A stretch of 13,335 nucleotides of DNA, taken from the NCBI GenBank assembly GCA_964530165.1, contig CAZGYE010000150.1, positions 1 through 13,335 of the forward strand, read 5' to 3'. Below the pieces are notes generated by a model. That model ran no database searches. It saw only the letters and a list, made by a program, of their open reading frames with translations, and was not told the origin of the DNA. The position numbers and the translations under genes were made by a program. The stretch is from CAZGYE01 sp964530165. Its GTDB lineage: Bacteria; Planctomycetota; Planctomycetia; Planctomycetales; Planctomycetaceae. Shown piece by piece: positions 1 to 6,295 of the stretch. Positions within the stretch are counted from its first letter, which is position 1; the number at the start of each line of letters is the position of its first letter.

Positions 1-1
1 G

Positions 2-835
2 TATTGCGGAACCATTCGCCCGCGCAGCGACAGCGATCTGAAGTTCGAGCCACTCTTGCGCACGGGACCCGATTCTGGTCTACTCAACTGGGAAGACTAT
101 ACGGAACAGTCCTTCGATCCCTCGCGGATGGCGTCGACCGCCCGGCTGCGGCACAACCCGTTGCGCGTGATGGATAACGAGGCCCACGTGCTGGGGGCGC
201 ACATCACCGGCGGTAAGAAAACGGAGCTGAACGTCGTTTACGTGGCCGACGTCGACATGATCTCCGACTGGTTCTTCTACGAGCGCAGCCGCGGCGAGTC
301 GAACCTGAAGCTGGACAACGTCACGTTCGTCCTCAACGCGGTCGATGTGCTGGCTGGTGACGACGCCTACCTCAAGCTGCGCAAACGCCGGGCCACGCAC
401 CGCACCCTGCTGGAAGTCGAAAGGCAAACCGCCCAGTTCATCCGCGAACGCAACGAGCAGCAGGAAAAGGCCGACAACGAAGCCAAGAAGGCCCTGAACG
501 CAGCGAAAAAACGATTTCAGAAGAAGATCGAGAAGATCGAGAACGACGATTCGCTCGACCCGGACGACAAAGAGGAGCAAATCAAGATGTGGAAGGCGCT
601 CGAGGAGCGGCGGATCAAAGTCGCCGAGGCAAACATCGAGCGCGACAAAAAGGACAAGATCGAGCAAGTCAAGTCCAGCACGGAAAGAAAAATTCAAGAG
701 CGCGAAAACCAGTTGCGGGTCGGGGCCGTGACGCTCTCACCGATGCCGGCCATTCTGCTGGGAGTCGTCATCCTGAGCCTGCGCGTCTACAACGAACGCC
801 GCGACATCACACCAGATCGGCTCGTCGAACGATAA
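2..835 (+). CDS. GldG-like ABC transporter auxiliary protein, C-terminal part (5' end outside window)
   Basis: The frame is open from the window edge, so the TTG at 56 is not taken as the start. About 278 residues are visible. The segment NVVYVADVDMISDWFF followed by LDNVTFVLNAVDVLAGDD matches what I know of the end of the GldG/ABC_transp_aux extracytoplasmic domain, where a beta strand with V-x-D-x-D precedes an N-x-V-D-x-L-x-G-D motif. Next comes a long charged, probably coiled-coil stretch (roughly nt 380-715, rich in K, E, R). Then a single membrane segment near the C-terminus (about nt 739-783, SPMPAILLGVVILSL) is followed by a short polar tail. GldG proteins sit with a GldF permease and a GldA ATPase; in non-gliding bacteria the substrate is unknown. 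The DUF4340 gene follows after 14 nt, the usual order for this transporter group, so the two are probably co-transcribed. Family assignment is by recognition, fairly sure; function is inference. Confidence 0.8.
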   Translation, partial: YCGTIRPRSDSDLKFEPLLRTGPDSGLLNWEDYTEQSFDPSRMASTARLRHNPLRVMDNEAHVLGAHITGGKKTELNVVYVADVDMISDWFFYERSRGESNLKLDNVTFVLNAVDVLAGDDAYLKLRKRRATHRTLLEVERQTAQFIRERNEQQEKADNEAKKALNAAKKRFQKKIEKIENDDSLDPDDKEEQIKMWKALEERRIKVAEANIERDKKDKIEQVKSSTERKIQERENQLRVGAVTLSPMPAILLGVVILSLRVYNERRDITPDRLVER

Positions 836-849
836 AGGTTGGGAAGAAC

Positions 850-2892
850 ATGAAAGAAATGACGCGGACGCTAATTTTCGTGGTTGTGGCGGGCGTCTCG
901 ATCGCACTGGCGACCGTCACACATTTTGCCACAAAGCCCAAACCGTTGACGGAGTTCGAGGCCGTCGGAACGGAGTTCTATCCAGAATTCACAGACCCCG
1001 TCGAAGCAAAAGCGCTGACGGTCGTCGCCTACGATGAAGACACGGCGACGGTCAAGGAATTCAGCGTCAAATTCAAGGACGGCCGCTGGCGGATCCCGTC
1101 GCACCACAATTACCCGGCCGATGCGAAGGATCGCCTGTACAAAACGGCGGCTTCGGTCGTCGGGATCGTGCGCGGCGCGCTGGCCGACCGGCAAGCCAGC
1201 AGCCACGAGAAGTACGGCGTCATCGACCCGACCGATGAGAACGTCACCTCGTTGAAAGGACGTGGGCAAAGAATCACGCTGACCAAAGAGGACGGAAGCA
1301 CGCTGGCCGACTACATCATCGGCAAGAAAGTCGAAGGCGAAAGCGAAGGCAGCCGGTATTACGTCCGGAAGCCGAAGGAAGAGGAAACCTACATCACCGA
1401 GTTGGACATCGATCTCTCGACGAAGTTCTCCGACTGGATCGAGTCGGACCTGCTCAAACTCGACAGTTACGACCTGGCCGAAATCGTCGTCAACAAGTAC
1501 TCGATCGATGAAAACCGGGGGGCCATTGTCAACCGGGAAATCAGCAAGCTCAACCGCGAGAAATCGGGGGATCCCTGGAAGCTCGACGGCTTGAATGAAG
1601 AGACCGAAGAGGTCAACAAGGACAACGTCCGCGAGATGGTCAACGGCCTGGGTGATTTGAAGATCGTCGGCGTACGTCCCAAGCCGGGCGGGTTGAAACC
1701 CGATCTGTCCATCGACCCCAAGTTCGTCCGCAACCAGTTGGAGTTCAATATCCTGCGGAGCCAGATGGCCGCAAAGGGGTTCATTCTCGCCTCCGCTCCC
1801 GGTGAAGAGAAAAAGCTGCACTTGTACTCCGATGAAGGGGAATTGGTCGCCGCTACGGACAAAGGACTGGTCTACAATCTCCGTTTCGGTAAGATCTTCA
1901 CCGGCACGGAATTCGAGATCGAAGTCGGCTTCGCGTCGGACAAAGCAGACAAAAAGGACGAGAAGAAAGATCACGCCGAAGCCACAAACTCCGACAAGAA
2001 CAAGAAACAAGCAAAGGGCGCCGACGACGGCCAGAAGCAGAAGAAAAAGGACGCCGAGAAAGGAGATGAGAAAGAGAAGTCCTCAGGCGACAGCGAAGAC
2101 GGCGACAAGAAGAAGGGAGAGGACCTCAAGAAAAACCGTTATCTGTTCGTGACGGCCAAGTTCGACGAGAAGTACCTCGGCGACAAGCCGGAGAAGCCGG
2201 TCGAACCGAAGAAGCCGGTTGGACCTCCCAAGCCGGAAGATGCCAAGAAAGCTGACTCTAAGAAGAAAGAGAATGCAGACGGCTCAAAGCCGAACAAATC
2301 ATCCGATGCGGCGAGCGACAAGGGTGACAGCGGCGGCGGCGAGGCAGCGGAGAAGGACGACGCCAAAAACAGCGAAAAGTCCGATTCCGCCGAGAAAAAA
2401 GACGGCAAAGAGAAGGACAAAGAGAAGAAGGACGACTCCGAGAAAAAAGGCCCGCAAGCCGAATACGAAAAGGCCAAGAAAAAGTACGACGACGATCTCA
2501 AGAAGTACGAAGACGACCAGAAGAACTACGAGAAGAAAATTGAGGACGGCAAAAAGAAAGTCAAAGAGCTGAACGACCGCTTTGCCGGCTGGTATTATGT
2601 GATTTCCGCTGAGAGCTTCGAGAACCTGCGGCTGGCCCGCAAAGACCTCGTGAAACCGAAAGAAAAAAAGGAAGAAGAAAAGTCGGACGAGGACAAGAAA
2701 TCTGAGAAGAAGAAACCCGGCGACACTCTGAAGCCGGCAGCCGCCAAAAAGCCGGCCCCGCAAAAGAAACCGGAAACGGCGAAGAAACCGGCTGCGAAGA
2801 AACCGTCGGAAGCCGAAAAGAAGCCGGATTCCCCGAAGCCGAAAACCGAGAAACCGCCGGAATCCAAGCAGCCGGCAAGTCCCCCGAAATAA
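850..2892 (+). CDS. DUF4340-domain membrane-anchored protein with charged low-complexity insertions
   Basis: 680 residues from the ATG at 850, preferred over upstream starts because it follows the preceding stop by 14 nt, has a purine-rich GGGAAG just before it, and begins a clean N-terminal anchor (MKEMTRTLIFVVVAGVSIAL). Residues ~20-360 read as the extracytoplasmic DUF4340 fold: FKDGRWRIPSHHNYPADAKD near 75-95, then the HEKYGVIDP stretch near 120, both typical of the family. After ~365 the protein alternates between short folded-looking pieces (KNRYLFVTAKFDEKYLG near 430; FAGWYYVISAESFENLRLARKDL near 578-600) and very charged K/E/D insertions (~365-425, ~445-574). It ends in a K/P/E tail (~601-680) with repeated AKKPA-like units. 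DUF4340 proteins accompany GldG in transporter operons; their role is unknown. The insertions make it longer than the members I know. An intrinsic terminator follows 79 nt after the stop. Confidence 0.85.
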   Translation: MKEMTRTLIFVVVAGVSIALATVTHFATKPKPLTEFEAVGTEFYPEFTDPVEAKALTVVAYDEDTATVKEFSVKFKDGRWRIPSHHNYPADAKDRLYKTAASVVGIVRGALADRQASSHEKYGVIDPTDENVTSLKGRGQRITLTKEDGSTLADYIIGKKVEGESEGSRYYVRKPKEEETYITELDIDLSTKFSDWIESDLLKLDSYDLAEIVVNKYSIDENRGAIVNREISKLNREKSGDPWKLDGLNEETEEVNKDNVREMVNGLGDLKIVGVRPKPGGLKPDLSIDPKFVRNQLEFNILRSQMAAKGFILASAPGEEKKLHLYSDEGELVAATDKGLVYNLRFGKIFTGTEFEIEVGFASDKADKKDEKKDHAEATNSDKNKKQAKGADDGQKQKKKDAEKGDEKEKSSGDSEDGDKKKGEDLKKNRYLFVTAKFDEKYLGDKPEKPVEPKKPVGPPKPEDAKKADSKKKENADGSKPNKSSDAASDKGDSGGGEAAEKDDAKNSEKSDSAEKKDGKEKDKEKKDDSEKKGPQAEYEKAKKKYDDDLKKYEDDQKNYEKKIEDGKKKVKELNDRFAGWYYVISAESFENLRLARKDLVKPKEKKEEEKSDEDKKSEKKKPGDTLKPAAAKKPAPQKKPETAKKPAAKKPSEAEKKPDSPKPKTEKPPESKQPASPPK

Positions 2893-2970
2893 TCAGGTGG
2901 TCCCACGGCCGGTGGACTTCTGCCAATCGCCTGCTCTTTTACCAGGTCGTTGTCCAGCGAGCAAAGGTCC

Positions 2971-3003
2971 GAAAGCCCCCTCAGTCAGACAGGGGGCTTT
3001 CTT
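2971..3003 (+). terminator. Rho-independent terminator after the GldG/DUF4340 pair
   Basis: Perfect 10-bp stem AAAGCCCCCT (2972-2981) / AGGGGGCTTT (2991-3000) with a 9-nt loop; G2971-C3001 can extend it. The 3' arm ends in a short T run (CTTTCTT). It lies 79 nt after the DUF4340 stop and before a new transcription unit, the expected place. The U tract is short, so efficiency is uncertain. Confidence 0.8.
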
Positions 3004-3140
3004 GCAGAGGCGGGCCCGCCATTTCTCGCAAATTGCGCATTTTTGTGAAGTCCCCTTTCATTAGCGGCTGGTCTCGGCGGTGAATCGAGAATTCTTCCAC
3101 TATTCTCGTTCAGGTCCGTAACCGATTTCACCCCGACTTC

Positions 3141-3176
3141 CGGTTTAACCGATAAGGGAATAGGACGGTTCAACCG
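3141..3176. promoter_or_regulatory. Pair of near-identical 11-bp palindromes, candidate operator
   Basis: CGGTTTAACCG (3141-3151) and CGGTTCAACCG (3166-3176) are each inverted repeats with a single central base, and differ from each other only at that central base. Their centres are 25 bp apart. They sit 70-100 bp upstream of the thioredoxin-like gene. Two copies of the same palindrome in one upstream region is the usual look of a dimeric repressor or activator site, but the second copy also lies inside a possible RNA hairpin, so a role in RNA is possible instead. No regulator is identified in the window. Confidence 0.4.
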
Positions 3177-3234
3177 GCAACTGTCCGCCGTGACGAGAGC
3201 AGGGATTCTGCCGGTGTGAAATCCTCACGGGGAG
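3163..3234 (+). promoter_or_regulatory. Structured 5' leader reaching the ribosome binding site
   Basis: Two hairpins can form in tandem. The first pairs GGACGGTT (3163-3170) with AACTGTCC (3179-3186), 8 bp with one G-U. The second pairs CCGTGA (3188-3193) with TCACGG (3225-3230) and, stacked inside it, GGATT (3203-3207) with AATCC (3220-3224). The 3' arm of the second helix runs into the Shine-Dalgarno GGGGAG (3229-3234), so folding would hide part of it. A competing small hairpin GCAG/CTGC (3199-3202/3208-3211) uses the same GGATT as its loop, giving two exclusive folds. Farther up, CGAGAAT (3086-3092) and ATTCTCG (3102-3108) form another inverted repeat. Together with the terminator, these are what the 351-base gap 2893-3243 holds. 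I do not recognise a known riboswitch class. Confidence 0.4.
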
Positions 3235-3243
3235 TCGAAAGTC

Positions 3244-3726
3244 GTGCAAAAACGAAACTCTGTTCTTCTCCTGTTGGTTCTGGTTGCTGTTTCGGGGTCT
3301 CTTGCTGTTCCGCTTTCCGCAGAGGATTCGCCTGCGGAGCCAATCCACTGGCAGAACGACCTCAATGCGGCCCATCGGCTCTCCCTGCAGGAAGACAAAC
3401 CGATGCTACTGGTCATCAGTGCCAATTGGTGCCCCCATTGCCGCAAACTGGAGCAAAACACATTGATCGATCCCGGGGTGGCCGATTACGTGAACGCTTC
3501 GTTTATCCCGGTACGCCTCGACTTTGACCGCAATAAGCGGATTGCGAAGATCCTCGAAGTCCAATCGATTCCGTGCACCATCGTGCTGAGCCCCCAGGCG
3601 GATTTGCTCGGCAGGATCGTCGGGCACGTTGAGCCGGCCAAATTCCAAAAAGCGCTCCAAGCCGCACGCCGATTGCAGGAACGCATTGAACCGGTCAGCA
3701 AAACTGTACAGTCAAACAGACCTTGA
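3244..3726 (+). CDS. Secreted thioredoxin-like protein (thioredoxin_7 type)
   Basis: 160 residues from a GTG start, chosen for the Shine-Dalgarno GGGGAG nine bases upstream and because it begins a good signal peptide (MQKRNSVLLLLVLVAVSGSL, likely cleaved after LSA at ~26). The redox centre is W62-C63-P-H-C66 inside the strand MLLVISANWCPHC, and the cis-proline is P110 in SIPCTIVL, with V-Q before it as in thioredoxins. The segment FIPVRLDFDRN followed by KILEVQSIP is typical of short thioredoxin_7/DsbD-gamma-like domains. It probably reduces or isomerises disulphides outside the cytoplasm. The extra cysteine C111 directly after the cis-proline is uncommon. The charged C-terminal tail (~140-160) seems unstructured. 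The next gene follows after 33 nt on the same strand and may be co-transcribed. The domain call is firm; the substrate is unknown. Confidence 0.88.
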   Translation: MQKRNSVLLLLVLVAVSGSLAVPLSAEDSPAEPIHWQNDLNAAHRLSLQEDKPMLLVISANWCPHCRKLEQNTLIDPGVADYVNASFIPVRLDFDRNKRIAKILEVQSIPCTIVLSPQADLLGRIVGHVEPAKFQKALQAARRLQERIEPVSKTVQSNRP

Positions 3727-3736
3727 AAAGCGCACG

Positions 3737-3753
3737 GAATCTTTTTAAGATTC
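3737..3753. promoter_or_regulatory. Perfect palindrome just upstream of the next start codon
   Basis: GAATCTT (3737-3743), TTT, AAGATTC (3747-3753): a 7-bp perfect inverted repeat with a three-base centre. It lies 10 nt after the stop of the thioredoxin-like gene and ends 6 nt before the ATG at 3760, exactly where a Shine-Dalgarno would sit; none is seen. It could be an operator or a hairpin acting on translation. It is too AT-rich for a strong terminator. Confidence 0.35.
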
Positions 3754-3759
3754 TCGTGT

Positions 3760-4749
3760 ATGAGTACCGAAGAAAAACGGCCAAACCAGGGCGGCGAAGA
3801 AGATTCCTGGGAAATGCTTGCTGAAGATTTGTTCGGAATCGACTTCGGCAAGGTTGCAGCACAAAATGAGCCGCCCGACAGCGGCGAGCACTCTCCCGAC
3901 GAAAGCGACGATTCGTCTCGCGTCCGCGACGACGAAGCAGCCGAAACGGGCACCGAAGAGGCAGCGATTCCTGTCGATTCCCAAGAGGCCTCGGCTGCCG
4001 TCGAAGAAGACGCCGCGCCCGAGAGCGGGGGCAAATCACCCCAACCCGAGAAACGTGACGACGATTCGTATTGGAACGCGCTGTCCGACTGGGACTGGGG
4101 CGCCGACGAATCCACAAGGGGCGCGCCGGCCGTTCGCCAAGAGACCAACTCGCCGTCACGCCGCCCAACGTCGTCTGCCGGATCCTCATCTGACAAACCG
4201 TCTGAACGTTCAACGTCAAGAGAACGTCGCCGCGACGAACAGCCTGCTCCTGTCAACCGCGACGCGTACATCGACGACGACGACTTCGGCCTCGGCGTTC
4301 TCGATGAGGCTGTTGAGCAGGACCAGGCCGCTTCGACAACCGTCGAGGGCGAAGAGCCGACGCCGCCCCACAAGCGCAAAAAGCGGCGACGGCGACGACG
4401 ACGCCCGCGTGGAACGGATCAGGGTCCCGAAACCGCCGACACGGAGTCGGATGACCTCGAAATCCCTCAAGAGGCGCCACCCGCTGGCGAGGTCGATGGG
4501 GCAGCCGAACCCCCCCGTAGCGACCCCGATGTGCACGAGAAAGAGCGTCCCGCCCCAAAACCAGAACCCAATGTTCCGTCGGCCTACCGGGAGCTTCCGA
4601 CTTGGGAGGAGGCGGTTTCGTATCTGGTCAACCCCGCTCAGACTGAAGCGCGCAGCACGGAAACCAGCAGCGGCACGCAGAGTCAGCACGCTCGATCGAA
4701 AAGCGATTCGTCGAAATCACCGAACCGCCGAAGCCGTCGTCGTCGCTGA
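3760..4749 (+). CDS. Acidic, intrinsically disordered protein with arginine-rich patches, unknown function
   Basis: 329 residues; I do not recognise a named family. Most of the chain is rich in D, E, S, P and A. Short conserved-looking islands break it: SWEMLAEDLFGIDFG (16-30), a W-rich island SYWNALSDWDWGAD (~106-118), YIDDDDFGLGVLDEA (170-184) and ELPTWEEAVSYLVNP (278-292). A run of eleven basic residues in thirteen lies at 205-218 (KRKKRRRRRRR), and the C-terminus ends in RRSRRRR. There is no signal peptide or membrane segment, so it is likely cytoplasmic. The pattern (short linear motifs plus arginine patches in a disordered chain) suggests a scaffold or nucleic-acid-binding protein, which is inference only. 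Planctomycetes carry other proteins with a similar PTWEEA-type motif near the C-terminus, as far as I remember. The start has no Shine-Dalgarno and follows a palindrome. Steady base composition over the full length and a clean stop support it as a real gene. Confidence 0.75.
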   Translation: MSTEEKRPNQGGEEDSWEMLAEDLFGIDFGKVAAQNEPPDSGEHSPDESDDSSRVRDDEAAETGTEEAAIPVDSQEASAAVEEDAAPESGGKSPQPEKRDDDSYWNALSDWDWGADESTRGAPAVRQETNSPSRRPTSSAGSSSDKPSERSTSRERRRDEQPAPVNRDAYIDDDDFGLGVLDEAVEQDQAASTTVEGEEPTPPHKRKKRRRRRRRPRGTDQGPETADTESDDLEIPQEAPPAGEVDGAAEPPRSDPDVHEKERPAPKPEPNVPSAYRELPTWEEAVSYLVNPAQTEARSTETSSGTQSQHARSKSDSSKSPNRRSRRRR

Positions 4750-4796
4750 AACGCCCGCGCAACCTCCAGCCCGCAACTCTCGGCCCTCAGCTTTTC

Positions 4797-4928
4797 TCAC
4801 GCCGCGTCGATCCAATCGGCGAAGAAGGCGAACATGTTGTCCACGACGTCGCTGCCGCTCACCCATTGTGAAAAACTGAACGGCCCTGTGTAAATTTCGG
4901 GGAACTCTTGCGGCTGTTCGCCGTCTAT
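4797..4928 (-). pseudogene. Possible remnant: C-terminal end of a lost minus-strand gene
   Basis: On the minus strand, 43 codons ending in TGA at 4797-4799 read like protein rather than shadow: EQPQEFPEIYTGPFSFSQW followed a few residues later by DVVDNMFAFFADWIDAA. Codon choice (GAC, GTC, GCC, TTC, AAC, ATC) matches the neighbouring genes. The frame stays open upstream to about 5083 but has no ATG, GTG or TTG ahead of the protein-like part, and beyond ~4930 it turns into the antisense of the VWA gene. The first in-frame GTG and ATG are internal (21 and 12 codons from the stop). So it is either a relic of a gene cut off when the VWA gene arrived, or chance. I see nothing else in the 224-nt gap 4750-4973 apart from the Shine-Dalgarno of the next gene. 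Confidence 0.3.
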
Positions 4929-4973
4929 TCTGAGGGTTGCCCTGGGAACACGATTGTGAAAGGAACTGGCGAG

Positions 4974-6146
4974 ATGAAGTCGATTCTGAGCAAACGATGG
5001 ATGCTGTGTGCGGTTCTCGGGCTGTTGACCGTGCGTTCGGCCTGGGCTGTCGACTCTGCTGAGAAGATCGCAAAACCGACGTCCTCAGCGCCGAGAATCC
5101 AATTGGCCATTCTGCTGGATACGAGCGGCAGCATGGAAGGACTGATCAATCAAGCCCGCACGCAGTTGTGGAAGATCGTCAACGAGCTGGCAACCGCCAA
5201 GCGGGATGGGAAGGTCCCCCATCTCGAAGTCGCCCTGTACGAATACGGAAAAAACAGCATTCCCAAGGCCCAAGGCTATCTACGGCAAATCGTGCCCTTG
5301 ACCGACGATCTCGACAAAATCTCCGAAGAGCTGTTCGCGCTGAGGACCAACGGCGGGAGCGAGTATTGCGGCCAGGTGATCGCGGCGGCCACCAAAGGGC
5401 TCCGGTGGAGCGGTTCGGACGACGACCTGAAGTTGATCTTCATTGCCGGCAACGAGCCGTTCACGCAGGGCGGCGTGAATTACCAGGACGCTTGTCCGGC
5501 CGCCATCGCCAAGGGCATTACGGTCAACACGATCTTCTGCGGACCGGAAGCGGAAGGTATTCGCACCGGTTGGCGGCACGGCGCCCAGTTGGCGGACGGC
5601 TCGTTCATGCATATCGACCAAGACCGGCAAGTCGCCGCCGTCCGCACGCCGTTCGACCAGAAGTTGGCGAAATTGAGTACGCAGGTCAACACGACCTACG
5701 TGGCCTTCGGCAGGGAAGAGATGCGGAAAAAGCTCGCACGGCGACAGGTCGCGGCGGACGCCGCAGCCAGGAAGGCGGCTCCCGCGGCGGCGGCGGAACG
5801 CGCCAGGTTTAAGGCAGGGGGACTCTATAAGGCATCGGCCTGGGACCTGATCGACGCGCTGAAGAACGGAAAAATCAAGTTGAACGACGTCAAGGACGAA
5901 CAGCTCCCCAAGGAAATGCGCGAGATGAGTCTCGATCAAAGGAAAGCTTATCTCAGCCGGAAAGACAAAGAACGCGGAAAGCTGCAGACTGAGATCAAGC
6001 AGCTCAGCCAGAAACGCAAAGCGTACATCGCCGAGCAGCGGAAGAAGCAAACCGCCCAGAGCAACAACGACACGCTCGACACAGCCATCATCAACACGAT
6101 CCGCAAACAGGCGACCCGGAAGAGATTCCAGTTCGACAAAGACTGA
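4974..6146 (+). CDS. Exported VWA-domain protein
   Basis: 390 residues from the ATG at 4974, preferred over the TTG at 4908 because AAAGGA lies nine bases upstream and a signal peptide begins there (MKSILSKRWMLCAVLGLLTV, likely cut after AWA at 25). Residues ~41-245 are a von Willebrand factor A domain. The metal-ion site DxSxS is D49-T-S51-G-S53, the threonine is T125 in LRTNGGSE, and the third loop reads FIAGNEPFTQG (156-166), with N160 where D is usual. Two cysteines, C132 and C174, plus C189 may form disulphides. After ~250 the protein becomes A/K/R-rich and helical, with a coiled-coil-like stretch (~315-362) rich in K, R, E and Q. VWA domains bind protein partners through a divalent metal; the partner is unknown. 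The same layout occurs in planctomycetes and Bacteroidetes as I recall. A structured repeat follows the stop. Confidence 0.85.
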   Translation: MKSILSKRWMLCAVLGLLTVRSAWAVDSAEKIAKPTSSAPRIQLAILLDTSGSMEGLINQARTQLWKIVNELATAKRDGKVPHLEVALYEYGKNSIPKAQGYLRQIVPLTDDLDKISEELFALRTNGGSEYCGQVIAAATKGLRWSGSDDDLKLIFIAGNEPFTQGGVNYQDACPAAIAKGITVNTIFCGPEAEGIRTGWRHGAQLADGSFMHIDQDRQVAAVRTPFDQKLAKLSTQVNTTYVAFGREEMRKKLARRQVAADAAARKAAPAAAAERARFKAGGLYKASAWDLIDALKNGKIKLNDVKDEQLPKEMREMSLDQRKAYLSRKDKERGKLQTEIKQLSQKRKAYIAEQRKKQTAQSNNDTLDTAIINTIRKQATRKRFQFDKD

Positions 6147-6175
6147 GCCGGCTGTCTTCAGCCTAATGCGGCAGC

Positions 6176-6240
6176 AACCAGCTCGCAGCGCGAGCGAGGG
6201 CTTTTGGCTTTCGGCCCTTGGGCGGCGGGCTGGTTTTGTG
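6176..6240 (+). terminator. Branched hairpin structure ending in T run, possible terminator and dispersed repeat
   Basis: An outer stem AACCAGC (6176-6182) / GCTGGTT (6229-6235) encloses two smaller hairpins: TCGC-AGC-GCGA (6183-6193) and AGGGC/GCCCT (6197-6201/6214-6218). The outer stem is followed by TTTTG, so it can act as a terminator for the VWA gene 30 nt upstream. The inner CTCGCAGCGCGAGCGAGGG string resembles a sequence I recall scattered through planctomycete intergenic regions, so it may be a repeat rather than a dedicated signal. Confidence 0.45.
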
Positions 6241-6295
6241 TCACTTCCAGGGACGGAACAATAGGCGTCGAGGGCATGCGAACGGGAGGAAAGGG

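Noticed and set aside
589..849. Upstream starts extending the DUF4340 protein to 767 residues
   Set aside because: The added 87 residues overlap the GldG-like gene out of frame and are R/G/H-rich; the ATG at 850 begins the membrane anchor.
3163..3245. Cobalamin riboswitch upstream of the thioredoxin-like gene
   Set aside because: GGTGTGAAATCC is reminiscent of the B12 box, but the GCCACTG segment and the rest of the core are absent, and GCAACTGT lies on the wrong side.
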